From: Erinaceus europaeus
Taxonomy: Eukaryota > Chordata > Mammalia > Eulipotyphla > Erinaceidae
Length of the DNA stretch: 64,000 nt
Direction: 5' to 3'
Assembly: GCF_950295315.1 (NCBI RefSeq)
Contig: NC_080175.1
Span: 84,757,566 to 84,821,565, forward strand
Positions 20,685 through 32,904 of this stretch are shown here, in pieces. The position numbers and the translations under genes were made by a program. Positions within the stretch are counted from its first letter, which is position 1; each line of letters begins with the position of its first letter. Under the pieces are notes generated by a model that saw nothing but the letters and a program-made list of their open reading frames with translations, had not been told where the DNA came from and did no database searches.

Positions 20685-22189
20685 ACCTACCTCTGGTTAT
20701 ATGCACTTTTCTTGCAACATTTTGTTTCTAGCAACCTACCCCATAGAATTAGAATGGAACTCCACCCAAAATGTGGTTTAAGTGTCAAGACCTATTGTGC
20801 TATACACATGCGAAGAGTGTAAAAAAGTTTCATTTGTTACCTAATGAGACTTCCAATGAAGGCAGTCCTCCCAGGCTGGTCCAAAAGTGGGTTGAGAGAG
20901 CCACAAAAAGATAAATTTTAGGAGTTTTATAGCAACTGGTTTCATAGCAACTCTCTCAGTGAAGAGTCTGCCTCTGTTAGGACTCTGTACTATTTGAATA
21001 TATTATTTGAAGCACCTGGACTTCTTATCAAGATGTTCAAATGTGAAGCAAGGTGGACATGAGTAATACTCAAAAGGAGTAAGCAGTTAAATGCTGAAAG
21101 AAAAAAAAAATGAGTGACATCATTGCAGACACCTCAAATTACTTATTCAGTGTAATGATGGTTAATACTCTGTGTCTGTAACTTCTAGAGTAGTTTTCTT
21201 ACCCTTCTTAAACTCCATGATCCACTTCAGGATGATCACTACATCTTTCCTCCAAGGATTTCCATCTATAATAACCACTGGCATTTTGAGTAATTGATGC
21301 TGAGACCCTGACTTTACCTAAAGATGAAGAGCACTGCTTCCCCCAGATCACTGACTTTCTTAAGTTCACACAAGGATATTTACTTACATTCGTGTTCATG
21401 CACTTATCAAAACAACAAGTAGTTCAGTAATCTGTAATTATCTAGAGGGCTTAAAGCTCTCAGTTTTATCTTGAAAGAAAATAGTACAAAGGAAGTATAA
21501 ACATACACCTGATCAAGGGAGAGGACTCTGGAGTGTAGGATTCTGATTTTAATAATGGTGTTCAGTCACTATGTGATGCTGCTCTGTTATCAGTCTCCAA
21601 AGACACCTAAGCACTTTTCTGTATTCTCTAATAGCTGCCCTATCAGACAAGTGATTTCATCTGATTAGTAAAATAGTCACTGGAAATGAAGGAACAAACA
21701 CTATTCCACAGAGGTTCTCATATTTTATAAATTGAAAATAAACTAGATTGAAATTCTTGCTCCCTAATGATGATGAAACAGAGATCTTCTTGTAGAATTT
21801 TATCAAGAAAAATAATTAGACTCTTCATACAATTACATGATATGCATATCAATATGTATATATACACAGTACCTCATATTCTTGTTCCTATTAAAACATT
21901 TTATTAACTGAAAAGCAAGTTAACTGACATTTTAATGCCCTGCATCCCGGTCAAATGACATTTATAACAATACCTAGTAAATCTATAAAACTCTTCACTA
22001 AATTAACATAATTAAATTGAAAAGTAGCAGTAACAATGTTAATACAAAATTTCTAGTAATTTAACGCATTTAGAAACAAGAATAATCTCCAACTTTAGAA
22101 CTGCTGAAAATGTAAGTATACATATAAGTAAATGTAGTTTCTTTACATACATTAACTGCTAGACATTTGACTTTATACTAAAGATTATT
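20685..22189. other. 1.5 kb single-copy DNA, no gene recognised
   Basis: No SINE, L1 or RNA gene is recognised. The longest frame on either strand is about 60 codons and carries no motif I know. Confidence 0.45.
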
Positions 22190-22206
22190 AAAAATCAGAA
22201 AATAGG

Positions 22207-22493
22207 GAGTCAGGTGGTAACACAGCGGGTTAAGCGCAGTGGTGCAAAGCTCAAGGACCAGTGTAAGGATCCCAGTTCGAGCCCCCGGCTCCCCACCTGC
22301 AGGGGGGGTGCTTCACAAGCAATGAAGCAGGTCTGCAGGTGTCTGTCTTTCTCTCCCCCCTTCTATCTTCCCTTCCTCTCTCCATTTCTCTCTGTCGTAC
22401 CCAACAACAAAGACATCAATAATAACAATAATGACTACAATAATAAAGCAACAAGGGCAACAAAAGAGAAATGAATAAACAAATGAATATTTA
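22207..22493 (+). mobile_element. SINE-A, sense, 17-bp TSD
   Basis: Head GAGTCAGGTGGTAACACAGC, GCGGGTTAAGCGCAG, B-box CCCAGTTCGAGCCCC, core, body, CCAACAACAAAGACATC linker and AAATG-type tail. The direct repeat AAAAATCAGAAAATAGG lies at 22190-22206 and 22494-22510. The final GG of the left copy is shared with the SINE start. Confidence 0.93.
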
Positions 22494-22683
22494 AAAAATC
22501 AGAAAATAGGCATGGCTGTTTATAATGCATTTACATTTCTTTTTATTAGTATTTGTTTACCTTTCTTGTCATTTTATAAGTTTTATATAGCCGAAATTTA
22601 CATCTTGTTTTCTCTTACCTTATATTTCTTATTCTGTTATTTTTATATTCATGTCTTTATTTTAGTGGTTCTTAAAATTTTTC

Positions 22684-22790
22684 CTAGGTGAAGGGGATGG
22701 GATATGGCACTCTGGTGGTGGGAATTATATGAATTATACCCCTCTTGTCGATCATTATTAAATCACAGACACACACACACAAAGTTAAAA
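22684..22790 (+). mobile_element. L1 3' end fragment, sense
   Basis: Landmarks: GGTGAAGGGGATGGGATATG, CTCTGGTGGTGGGAATTATA, ATACCCCTCTTGTC, then a (CA)n/A-rich tail. Confidence 0.65.
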
Positions 22791-22819
22791 ATAAGAAGAC
22801 ACAAAGCAGAACTTGCACT

Positions 22820-23010
22820 GGGTTTAGTGTATTGCACCAAACTAAAAGACTAAAAAAAAGACTCTGGGGTGGTAAGGGTGGGGGTGGGGGGTTCAGGTCC
22901 TAAGTGGGCCTTGAATTGTTGTGGCAAACTGAGAAATGTTACACATATACAAACTACTGTATTTTCCTGTTGATTGTAAATCATTAATGCCCCCAATAAG
23001 GGAAAAAATA
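22820..23010 (+). mobile_element. older L1 subfamily 3' end, sense
   Basis: Landmarks: GGTTTAGTGTATTGCACC, GACTCTGGGGTGG with a G-rich tract, CTACTGTATTTTCCTGTTG and ATCATTAATGCCCCCAATAA, then an A-rich tail. The antisense equivalents are at 15345, 37835 and 45058. Confidence 0.7.
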
Positions 23011-24006
23011 TTCCTAGGAATATCTTTATCTAGGAGAAAAGTTAGAAAATTAATAGACGGAATTCACAATGGATATTCAGAAGATTCTATAATTGAGCAT
23101 AATTAGAAGTTAAAACTACAGATATTTCATAAACAAAACTGAAGATATTTACCAATTAATACAAAGCTATTCATACATATTCAATTATTCACACATATTC
23201 ATACATTACAATTCATTGCAGATTGCAGTTAGAAAGTCACGTATGACTTAATAGTTTGCTGTAGACAAAATATCCTCACTTTTATTCTTATACATCAACC
23301 TTGATTGCATTTATTTATTTATTTGTCTAAGAGGAAACCACTGTTGATGATATAGTGAAGAGTCTAGATATACATACTTAAAAGATCTTAGAGTTGGCAA
23401 ATAATTTTGTTATATACTTTAAAAGACCAGTCACAAAAAAAGCTATAGTGATATGATTAAAATGTGGTGCAGGTGCAGCTAGAATATGAATTACAGCTTC
23501 ACCTTATTGTTCTTTCAGTGATTTAGGACTATCTATTTTGACATACATAAATTTTGTGTTATTATATTTCATTCATCAAGGAAATAAATCAAGGCAAAAA
23601 TAATGTTTATAAATAAATCCAAATTTTAAGAAAGGATGAACAGGATAAATTAGAAGATAGAATGTCTTATTAGTAATGAATATGTAATGTAGACAGTAAT
23701 AAACTTTTTTTGTGCTTCAAATTGTTAAATATTGTAAAATTATTTAACTTTCTCTTTGTGTATACAATACAAGCATTTTTGCTTTATACTGTGTAAAATA
23801 AGCAGAGATATATTGACAGTTTACCAACTAGATGGTAAATGAAGATGGGAAGTAGGAAGGCAGAAAGACAAGAAATCAGGCAGAAAGAAAGGTAAGGCAA
23901 AAATGGAAAAACTATAGAGGAGAAATTGTGGAAGTGTTTTTAACAATCTTAAGAAAAACTTTCACTAGCATACAGATATATGTGAACACAATAAAATTAA
24001 GGCAAT
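23011..24006. other. single-copy AT-rich DNA, no gene seen
   Basis: No repeat or gene is recognised. Confidence 0.4.
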
Positions 24007-24007
24007 G

Positions 24008-24290
24008 TGGGAGTCAGGCAGTAGCACAGCCAGTTAAGCGCACGTGGTGCCAAACACAAGAAATGGCATAAGGATCTGTGTTTGAGTCCCCGGTTCCACA
24101 TCTGCAGGGGAGTCTCTTCACAGGAGGGGAAGCAGGTCTGCAGGTGTCTATCTTTCTCTCCCCTTCTTTGTCTCCCCTCATCTCTCCATTTCTCTCTGTA
24201 CTATCTAACAACAAAGACATCAATAACTACAACAATAATACAAAAGTAATAAGGGCAACAAAAGGGAAAAAAAAATCTAAAAAAAAATGG
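24008..24290 (+). mobile_element. SINE-A, sense
   Basis: Head GGGAGTCAGGCAGTAGCAC, AGTTAAGCGCACGTGGTGCC, degraded B-box TGTTTGAGTCCCCGG, core with TCTGCAGGTGTCTATC, CT-rich body, AACAACAAAGACATC linker and A-rich tail with two poly-A runs. No TSD is clear. Confidence 0.9.
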
Positions 24291-24794
24291 TAAGAGTTTT
24301 GGACCTGTTTGGGGTGTGATGTAAACTAATTGACTTCTCTTATGTCATGGGAAATGAAAGGTCACTTACAGATTTTGAATAACAATAGAACAATTTTGCT
24401 TGAATTTGAGAATCTTAATGCAAATTTATAGGCCATTTTTTTCATATTTCAACGTTGTTGCCATATTTTAGCATAGATATTTCTGTCTTATAAATTTAAA
24501 ATAATGCATTAAGTGTACACTTGATTAAAATTGTGTTTGATCACAAAAAATAGCCAATACAAATTTGCTGACTGATTCTAAGATACGTTATCAAAAATTA
24601 AATCTTATTGTTTACTAAAATTTCATTGTCATCAATACTATTTCAAGTGGCACCAGGAAAGCAAAGTATTTATTATTTTTTTATTTTCTGTAAACACAAT
24701 TTATGGGGAAAACGTATACTTTCACAGTAGGAAATGGGATTCAGCTACATATTCTTTTTTAATAGGAGTTCTTTATTAAAAATAATATTTTCAA
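24291..24794. other. single-copy DNA, no gene seen
   Basis: AT-rich, with no recognised repeat. Confidence 0.4.
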
Positions 24795-25020
24795 GTCAGA
24801 AAGATTGCTCATTGCATTGCACATGTGTCTTTGCATGAAGAGCAAAGGGTCAAACATCAGTAACATTTAGAATGAGCTACATTACCAGAGGAAAAGCTAA
24901 TGCTGTTTTTTCCCTCTATAGGTCGCTGTCTCTGTCTTTCTATCTTTCTCTGTGTTAAAATGATAAAGAAATGCTCAGGAATAGTAGAATTGTGTATGAC
25001 TCCATCCAAAGGGAAAAAAA
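24795..25020 (+). mobile_element. SINE-C, sense
   Basis: A degraded tRNA head (GTCAGAAAGATTGCTCATTG), a B-box remnant (AAAGGGTCAAACATC), a CT-rich body (GGTCGCTGTCTCTGTC) and an A-run tail at 25013-25022. Confidence 0.55.
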
Positions 25021-25909
25021 AACATTGCCTCTATTCTAAATTAATTTTGGGTATTAAGCCTTCTCAGTATAGTTTAATCATCTCCAAAGGCAACTCAAAA
25101 CTCACTGAATATATTTTTTAACTTTAATACCCAAGTCCAGCACAATTTGCAAAGCCCTTGAATTTGCTGGCTTAAGGTTGAAACCAACTTTCACAACTAG
25201 ACACATTTATACACATAGTTTCTCCAGGAGCTGTGTCACTTCTGTGGAATTAAATACATGTTGGGGGGTATATTTCCACCTCATATTCCACAATATATAT
25301 TGTTACCAGTCATTCACTCGGGGTTAAAAGAATCCATGTGTCTACCTGAGCATCCACTCCACTGTCAGACAGAGCTAAATGGTGCACAGACCACCTTTGA
25401 ACACACTCATGTGATGATAGTCTTGCGGCCACACAATTCAGTTTTCATTGCTTTGAAAGCTCACATGTTTTACTCTATTTAAGATGACTGAGTGAAGGCA
25501 ATAAATAGTATTCATATAGAAACTACTGTGAGGAAATAGCATTTTTAAAACTTTCTCACAGATATGTTAGATATAAATTAGTGTGACTCCACTCTTCATA
25601 TGACACTACCAAGTGAATGATTTGGTTGTAAGTAAACTCATCATCTTCATATACATATTGTAAATATTTTCAACAATTTTCATTACTTGGTTCTGCCTGG
25701 ATGCTTAAATTTAAGGAAATGTAGACCCATTTTCGCTATGGAACAGAAAAAGTTTGCTTATCTCTGGCAGTACAAATATAACCAGTTTTCTCTTTTTACC
25801 TCACGACTGAGATAAAATATGTCCATAGGATATATACAGCGATAATGTATGAGCCATATCAGAGCTGTGATATTAAAATGATCAAAAAGAAGAAAAGAAA
25901 AAGCCTTGC
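25021..25909. other. single-copy DNA, no gene recognised
   Basis: No repeat family is recognised. The open frames are short and have no motif. Confidence 0.4.
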
Positions 25910-26400
25910 AAACTAAACTCATCTGCCATTAATAAACCCCATCTGCCATTTTATGGCACATACACAAACTGCTATAGGAAGATGCCAAGACAATTTAGAA
26001 TTTCCTTCTACAAGAGCCTGAGCCAGAACTAATTTCATTCAAAGGATAAATGAGCAAAGTATTCCTTTGCCAACTGACAAAATGTAATGATTCATGATTA
26101 ATGAATCCTTCTTTTTTTTTTTTCTTCGAAGACCTCTTCTTTCGGCATGGCAATACTGTAATCAGTGCAGGAGGAGAACTGAGACTTTAAATGTGAGGGC
26201 AGCAAATCTGATCTATATTTGATGGTTAAGATTGGCTCATTATTATCAAAGAGAATGATTGATGATAGAAAATGCTGTCTTTTGAACCCTATAGGGCATA
26301 TGCTAATAATATTTTAAAATAATTTCTGCCGTTGATGACACAATGCTGTTTTCTTAGGTGACAGGCCTTTGCTCTTAACTGTTTTTCTCTAGTAAGCAAA
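25910..26400. promoter_or_regulatory. possible conserved non-coding element (speculative)
   Basis: This is repeat-free sequence of ordinary complexity with clustered homeodomain-like TAAT cores and E-box-like CATCTG. CATCTGCCATT occurs twice (about 25919 and 25938). TGATTCATGATTAATGAATC near 26090 is an inverted repeat around a TAAT core. These motifs are common by chance, so this is a guess. Confidence 0.15.
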
Positions 26401-26724
26401 TTTAGTTCTTCAAAATGCCACTAAGCATTGTTGCTCAATCACTTCTGACTTGCTTTTCTTAATTATAAAATTGAAATCATTCTTCGATGAATTAGTGGTC
26501 TTGTTAAAGGTAGATATAGAATAAGATAGTGAAAAGTACATCATTACATGTTTTTTGAAATATTCTTGATTGTAAAAAAGAAAGTGTTGCATTTTCATCT
26601 CTGGAAACTGAACAGAATACATATGATTGAGAAAAAAATCATCACTCATTTATTCACTGTCCTTATTGTCGAGTTTACTATCCTTTATGTAGTTTAAGCC
26701 AATTTCCCAGAGTCCTATCAGAAC
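26401..26724. other. single-copy DNA
   Basis: No recognised repeat or gene. Confidence 0.4.
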
Positions 26725-26895
26725 AAAGTAGTTGTTTGTTTGTTTGTTTGTTTGTTTTTCAGATAGAGATTAAAAGGGGGAGGGAGAGAGAATAGCACTA
26801 AAATTTCTTTCAATGTAGTGGAGACCAAGCTAGAGCCAGGACTGTGCACATGGCAATGCAACACATTATGTTTGGAGCTATTTCGCTGGCCTCAA
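26725..26895 (-). mobile_element. SINE-C, antisense, with (TTTG)n
   Basis: It starts with (TTTG)n at 26731-26757, then AGATAGAGATTAAAAGGGGG, AATAGCACTAAAATTTC, CTTTCAATGTAGTGGAGACC, GAGCCAGGACTGTGCACATGG and GAGCTATTTCGCTGGCC (the reversed head). Confidence 0.7.
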
Positions 26896-27504
26896 ACAAG
26901 GCAACTGTTAACTGATCATCAATTTGGAGTTGGCCTTTGATTCTGAACAAGTATTTAATAATAAAATAGATTACTATTAGCATATAATGAGGATAATTTA
27001 GATTTTTTTGTTAATGAGGAAATTTGGTAAAGATGAGGTCACTAAAGATGTGAAAATGTGTTCACCTCATTATGAGAGGACTGTAAAAAATGATTTGTCA
27101 GCTAAATAAACCTATTCTTAAGCAGTACATGTAATCCTACTAAAATCAGATAGTCACATTTGAAAATACTTCATGAAATTGTGCAGTTGTGAAGTCCCAA
27201 CAAAAAAAGGCACTGAGTAAAATAAATAATCTTAAGTATCTCATAACAACATTATAATATGCAGACAGAAACACTATTAGTCAAACTCTTATCCTAGTCA
27301 CTTTTTTCTTATAGAATTTACATGGATTTATATTTGATTACTATATTGTTGAATGTTAGAAGAAACAAGTTGTCAAATGTGTATAGTGTTTGAATATTAA
27401 TTGATAGTCATTATTTTATTACCATTATTAAAAAGCAATGGACACTATTGGTGAATGGTAATTCTCAAAAAATATACAGTAGCAATAAAAAAAAATAGCA
27501 TCAT
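26896..27504. other. single-copy AT-rich DNA
   Basis: No recognised repeat or gene. Confidence 0.4.
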
Positions 27505-27695
27505 ACTAGCAAAACAGTTCAAACGTGCTTTGTCATCTATGTGACCCAGATTTGAGTCCCAGCAACTACACAGGAGTACCATGGCCCTGGGGACTGCTTT
27601 GTTGCTAGGAAGTCAATCACTTCTAATCTATTTCTCTTTGTCTCAATCTGAATGAAGAAAAAAAATGGCCTAGGAGTGCTGAAATCACATATATA
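27505..27695 (+). mobile_element. SINE-C, sense
   Basis: A degraded head (AGCAAAACAGTTCAAACG), B-box ATTTGAGTCCC, body with CTATTTCTCTTTGTCTC, then AAAAAATGGCCTAGGAGTGC. Confidence 0.65.
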
Positions 27696-27739
27696 AGGTC
27701 TATAGTCAGACAAACAAACAAAAATAGTAAGATAACCTT

Positions 27740-27930
27740 GTCTTCCTAGAGTCCTATCCTATCAAAGAAAGATAGAAATAGGTTGGGGGTATGGATCGAC
27801 CTGCCAACTTCTGTTACAGAAGCCACATCTTCTGTGCCCCATAAAGATATTTGGTCCATATTCCCAGAGGGATAAAGAATAAGGAACCTGCCTATGGAGG
27901 GAGTGGGATATGGAAATATATATATTCTGC
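27740..27930 (+). mobile_element. L1 3' UTR fragment, sense
   Basis: Landmarks: AAAGAAAGATAGAAATAGG, GGGGGTATGGATCGACCTGCC, GGTCCATATTCCCAGAGGG, GGGAGTGGGATATGG. It is cut off before the normal 3' end. Confidence 0.7.
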
Positions 27931-27934
27931 TTCA

Positions 27935-28075
27935 CCAGGGATTCAACACTCTGGATAGAGAAACAGACAACAACAATTGATAGAGACAGAAGGAGAGATG
28001 GAAAGTATTATAGCACTGAAATTTCCTCCAATGTGGTGACAGCCAGACTTGAACCTGAATCAATAATATTTAAAT
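27935..28075 (-). mobile_element. SINE-C, antisense
   Basis: Landmarks: TTGATAGAGACAGAAGGAGAG, ATAGCACTGAAATTTCC, CCAATGTGGTGACAGCCAGAC, TTGAACCTGAATC. It is degraded and the reversed head is mostly lost. Confidence 0.6.
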
Positions 28076-28490
28076 AAAAAAATGTTTTTTCAGAATGTCG
28101 TCATTTTATGTTTCTGCGTATATGACATACCACCTGACTTTATCAATAGTATAGCTTGAAATTTAAATATAATTTCATTCAAAGAATAAAATAACCCCAT
28201 GAAAATTCAAAGTGGATTCCTGTAGCAAGATTTTGCATCGGGTTGCCAACAGTATTAATTATCATTTTATTTATGCTATAATATAGCTAAGAAAACCTTT
28301 ATTAAAATGTGAAAATTAAATATTCTTAGATATGTAACAGTTATGATACTATATAAATAATCATTTGCTTATTTTCCATTATTTAATTATGATCAACAAG
28401 TCTGTTGGATAAGCGTGGTATAATTCCACATAGTTCCCACCACCATAATTCCTCATCTCATCCCCTCCACTGGAACATTTTCTATTCTTT

Positions 28491-29082
28491 TTTTTTAAAT
28501 TTTTTATTTAAGAAAGGATTAATGAACAAAAACATAAGGTAGGAGGGGTACAACTCCACACAATTCCCACCACCCAATATCCATAACCCACCCCCTCCCA
28601 TGATAGCTTTCCCCTTCTCTATCCCTCTGGGAGCATGGACCCAGGGTCATTGAGGGTTGCAGAAGGTAGAAGGTCTGGCTTCTGTAATTGCTTCCCCGCT
28701 GAACATGGGCGTTGACTGGTCGGTCCATACTCCCAGTCTGCCTCTCTCTTTCCCTAGTAAGGTGTGTCTCTGGGGAAGCTGAGCTCCAGGACACATTGGT
28801 GGGGTCTTCAATCCAGGGAAGCCTGGCCAGCATCCTGGTGGCATCTGGAACCTGGTGATTGAAAAGAGAGTTAACATATGAAGCCAAAACTCGGTTGAGA
28901 CCTTTCCTTTTATAGTACACTCTAATTTCATCTCAGGTAGTTCACTTTCTAACAAAGGCCCATATCCTCGATATACACCAGTTTCTGTGAGAGAGAGCTT
29001 ATGTGCACACGTATCCATAAACTACTGCAAAATATATACCTGAAAACAGAAGTACACTAGAGTTTGCAGTGAGTACCTCCCT
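28491..29082 (-). mobile_element. young L1 insertion with 5' inversion, 17-bp TSD
   Basis: 28491-28888 is antisense L1 3' UTR, almost identical to the copy at 19938-20672. From about 28889 the orientation flips. 28889-29082 reads sense 5'-ward L1 sequence (ACTCGGTTGAGACCTTTCC... CACCAGTTTCTGTGAGAG...). The perfect TSD AACATTTTCTATTCTTT lies at 28474-28490 and 29083-29099. Inversion inside a single TSD-bounded insert marks twin priming. The junction leaves an A run as possible microhomology. Confidence 0.93.
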
Positions 29083-29224
29083 AACATTTTCTATTCTTTA
29101 TTCCTCTGGGAGTATGGACCCAAGATCATCATGGGATGCAGAAGGTGGAAGGTCTGTCATCTGGAATTGCATCTCTACTAATCATGGATGTTGGCAGGTC
29201 AGTCCATACCCCCAGCCTATTTCT

Positions 29225-29494
29225 TTTTTTTTCATTTTTAAATATTTATTTATTTATTCCCTTTTGTTGCCCTTGTTGTTTTATTGTTGTAGTTATTACT
29301 GATGTTGTTTTTGTTGGATAGGACAGAGAGAAATGGAGAGAGGAGGGGAAGACAGAGAGAGGAAGAAAGATAGACCCCCCTGAAATGACGCCCCTGCAGG
29401 TGTGGAGCTGGGGGCTCGAACCAGGATCCTCATGCCAGTCCTTACTCTTTGCACAACATGTGCCTAACCCGTTGCACTACCGTCCGACTCCCAA
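29225..29494 (-). mobile_element. SINE-A, antisense, inserted in old L1
   Basis: Reversed tail (AATATTTATTTATTTATTCCC), GTTGGATAGGACAGAGAG, body, CGCCCCTGCAGGTGTGG core, GGGCTCGAACCAGGATCC (reversed B-box), reversed head ending CGTCCGACTCCC. CCTATTTCT flanks it at 29216-29224 and 29495-29503 as a 9-bp TSD. Part of the mid-body is deleted. Confidence 0.92.
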
Positions 29495-30640
29495 CCTATT
29501 TCTATCTTTCCTTAGCTGGGTAGAGCTCTGGAGAGGTGAGGTACCAGGACACATTGGTTTGGTCATCTATCCAGGGAATTCACGCTGGAGTCATAGTAGC
29601 ATCTGCAACTGGATGGTTGCAAAGTATTAAGATATAAAGCAGGAAAATTGTTTAATAATCAGGAACATAAAGGTGAGAATATAGCAGATGAAATTTGGGG
29701 TTTCCATTTTGGAAAAAGCTAGGAAGAATATAAGAATATAGCAGATGTGAATTGGGGATTTCATGTTGGAAAGATCTGGGAAATCTATTTTAGATATATT
29801 CCAAGGGGCCCATGACTTTACTAATTTTTGCCTGAGTCTCACAACCAACATGCAGGTGGGCTAAAGGTATTATCTGGGGTGATGGTGTCAAAGTAGGAAA
29901 TAATACTAGAAAGCTGAATTGAGGAAGAGAGTAGCTCCCAAATATGGGAGAAGTATATAAATACCATTAATTAGACTATAACCCCTATCGATCTGACCTG
30001 AGACTAATATTAAGCACAGGTGCCTGTGTAACCTCTGTATCCCTGTAGGTCTGAGCTCACATTAACAGCTATGAACAATCTAAGCTGCACTCATTTCAAG
30101 GCCAGTGTTATTCAAATGGGAGAGTATACTGACCCAGTCTCCTTTCAGAGAGTGGGGCAGTCCTTACTATTGTTGTTCTACACTGAGGGCAAAGTTCCAG
30201 AGAAGCCCACAAGCTTAGAGGCATAGGTCTATTATATCTATTTGGGGATCCTAGGATTCCCTGATTTGGGCCCCAGGTGGTGGAGTGGTCTGGTAATGAC
30301 CAAGAAAACTATCACTGAATTATGCCAGTCTCTTGCCCTTATCCAGCTTTTGCAGTCCTTACTTTATCTGACGAGGTTAGCCTTGAAGTGACTGAGGGGA
30401 GTGAAACAGGAAGTAGGTGTATAGGGGATCTAGATCTACATAGAAACTACTTGATTAAGTTCTTTATGGTGTCTTTTTTTGGTCTTTCTACCTGCCTCCT
30501 GCACTTACTGCGTCACTGCAAATACGTATGTGCTTTTACTTTAAGGTATGTATTTCCCCCTAACTTATGGATATATGAACACATGTATACTATCTGATGG
30601 GCCCTTACTTCTTATCCATAGTCATTATACAAGAGTTTGA

Positions 30641-32904
30641 TATACAAAGTAGATCGGTCCTAAATACTTTTTCTTCCTTTAAGAATGACAATAAAACTCA
30701 AAAAATTTGAATACAATATAGTAGGCTAAATAGTGATTTACAAAAGATTTTTGGTTCGGGCTTATCTTTTGTTTGATTTTTTTGTTGTTGTTGTTGTTCA
30801 TTCTTAAAATCTAAAAGAAAGTTATTGTTTGGCAACCCAAGTGTGTTTAGATAGTTTCATGGAGCAAAATAAATGAATGCAGAGAATGCTTTGTGCCTGT
30901 GTTATTTCTCAAACTAATAAAAAACAATCCCGAATTCTTTCCCTTCACTTCCACTCTTTAAGATACATGAAAGGGGGTTAACTTTAGATAAGAAATTATG
31001 GAATTCATGTAAAGCATTAAACTTATAAACTATTATTAGCAACCTTACATTGTTCATTGGATGAAATGGATTGTAATTATCCTGTGTCTATTTTTTATTA
31101 AATTCTCAAGGTTTAATATCCATAATGGCAAGGAATATGTATGCTGTAAACATAAGAGAAATAAGAAAGCAATATTAACATTTATCTAATCGTTAAAATT
31201 TAGGAAGATTTTTCAAGATCTATAATTCTATTAGCTTATGACGCAACTAACTTAAATAAGTACTTGAGACATATTGTTGATTGAGATCTTGTTTGAATGG
31301 CATATGCATCATTTTAATTTGCCATATTTTAAAGTTTACTCCTTCCCAAATCAAAGTCGGATAAACATTGACTAAGGAACCCAGTTAAACAAATTTTCCC
31401 TTTTGGGGGTGGGAGGGATCATTTCATTTTTCCATGATTTTTTCCTTTCTTTGCATGATAAGTGTAAATTAAATATTTAGCACAATATAAGTTCACTTGA
31501 ATATTGATTTATGTTTCAAATTATTTTTCACATTTCTTAATTCTGTCACAAGAATAACTTAAGGCAACAGATCAGCACCAGGTTATTCACAGCCATATTG
31601 TTTCATTTGAAGATACCACATCTTCTCTGGTTGTAGAGTCAGAGAGAAGAATTTATGTAGGAACACATTATACTGTGACTGAAAAAGAAAAGCATCTCAT
31701 ACGTAGCTCCAAGATTACAGGCAGAATAATTAATGATAAAGTAAGTCCTCCCCTTAACACATTTTCTTTCTCTCTCTCAAAAAAAAAATTCCAATATGTT
31801 TTCCTAAATAAGACTCTCAGAGTCTCTTCTTTCCCACAGACATCAAAAATAGACAAAACTTTCCTTTATACGAGATGTTCAGATTGACCCTAATGCATTT
31901 TGATAAAGAAGGATGGAGATTAAGAAGAGAAGAATTGCTACAAAGAGCGTTAGGGCCGCCTACTCATTTAGAAAAACCCACAAGACCCTGACACCTGCTT
32001 TTTTCCCTTTTTTCCACAGCATATTCGATTTGCCTTTTTTTTTAACCCCCTCCTTGTGATTTCCATAAAAACCCCTCCTCTCTTCCAAGGATGTCTCTTT
32101 TGTTCATATGCGTGGTTGATCACGTAACTGAGATTTAGACTAAAGCCAAGTGACACTACCACCAAGTCAGGATTTTCCATCTTCCATTTTCCACCCTCTG
32201 TTACCAGATCTTTGAAATGTGGAGACTTGGCTGGAGAAATGAATTGGTTTTCATGGTTTATTCTTCAGTCTATAAGGCCAACAGCAAAATCTTAACTATG
32301 GGTAAAAAAAAAAATTGTGAATATATAATGAAACCACAATAAGAAAAAAAATTAATTCACATGGAAATTCATGAAGATTTTGTCACTTCTTAATCCTCCA
32401 GCAGCTGTTGAGTTAAATACTCAATTGTTTGGCATGTACCATAAGGCCAAATACTTGCACTAACTCTAAAATATACAAAGTAAGCCTCTTTACTGAATAA
32501 ACAGAACTCAAGGAGTACCTGATAGAACCATCATTACTTAATAAACAATGTGCTAATTGTTGTTAACACACAGAGATTTTGTTTATTTCAACAAAACTCC
32601 TTCATTAAAAACATTATGTGCATTTAAAACGTACGACCCAAAAAAATGCTCCTTATGCCACCTTAGAGGGAAAATTTGACTTGATATTTTTAAATATAAG
32701 TTAGAATTGAAAGTCCAACCATTCACAAATAGGTAATAAAAATTATATATGGTTCTGAAGTTTTGTTTTTCTCTGCTTGTTTACAAATGTATTAAACACA
32801 TACTTATAGAATATCACTGGGGACCAGAAATGGTGCTAAGATGCTGGGCAAGGTACATAGCTCTTTTTTGTTCAAGTTATTTCTGTTAATAACTAAATAG
32901 TGAT
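30641..32904. other. 2.3 kb repeat-poor DNA, no gene recognised
   Basis: Only a (TTG)n run (30781-30799) and short A/T runs are recognised. A GTAAGT donor-like site lies at about 31740 after a 65-codon open frame, but no acceptor or known protein supports an exon. Confidence 0.4.

Larger units (their letters stand above)
28395..30640 (-). mobile_element. older L1 3' UTR, antisense, host of two insertions
   Basis: The antisense L1 runs 28395-28490, resumes at 29100-29224 after an L1 insertion, then continues 29495-30640 after a SINE. Landmarks: TATAATTCCACATAGTTCCC, TCCTCTGGGAGTATGGACCC, GGTCAGTCCATACCCCC, AGGTGAGGTACCAGGACAC, GTATCCCTGTAGGTCTGAGC. Beyond 30400 the ACTTATGGATATATGAACAC part resembles the 5' end of the copy at 19938-20672. 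It is clearly older than both of its inserts. Confidence 0.8.

Noticed and set aside
20874..20894. Y-RNA-like 5' end (GGCTGGTCCAAAAGTGGGTTG)
   Set aside because: It resembles the first 20 or so bases of a vertebrate Y RNA, but there is no 3' stem, no U-run and no TSD. Too short to call.
28519..28920. 133-codon minus-strand open frame, one of the longest in the window
   Set aside because: It is L1 3' UTR read through. The overlapping 123-codon frame in another phase is equally open, which shows low stop density in the repeat.
31675..31887. Possible exon with GTAAGT donor near 31740
   Set aside because: A perfect donor hexamer is common by chance. There is no convincing acceptor, no known protein and no second exon.
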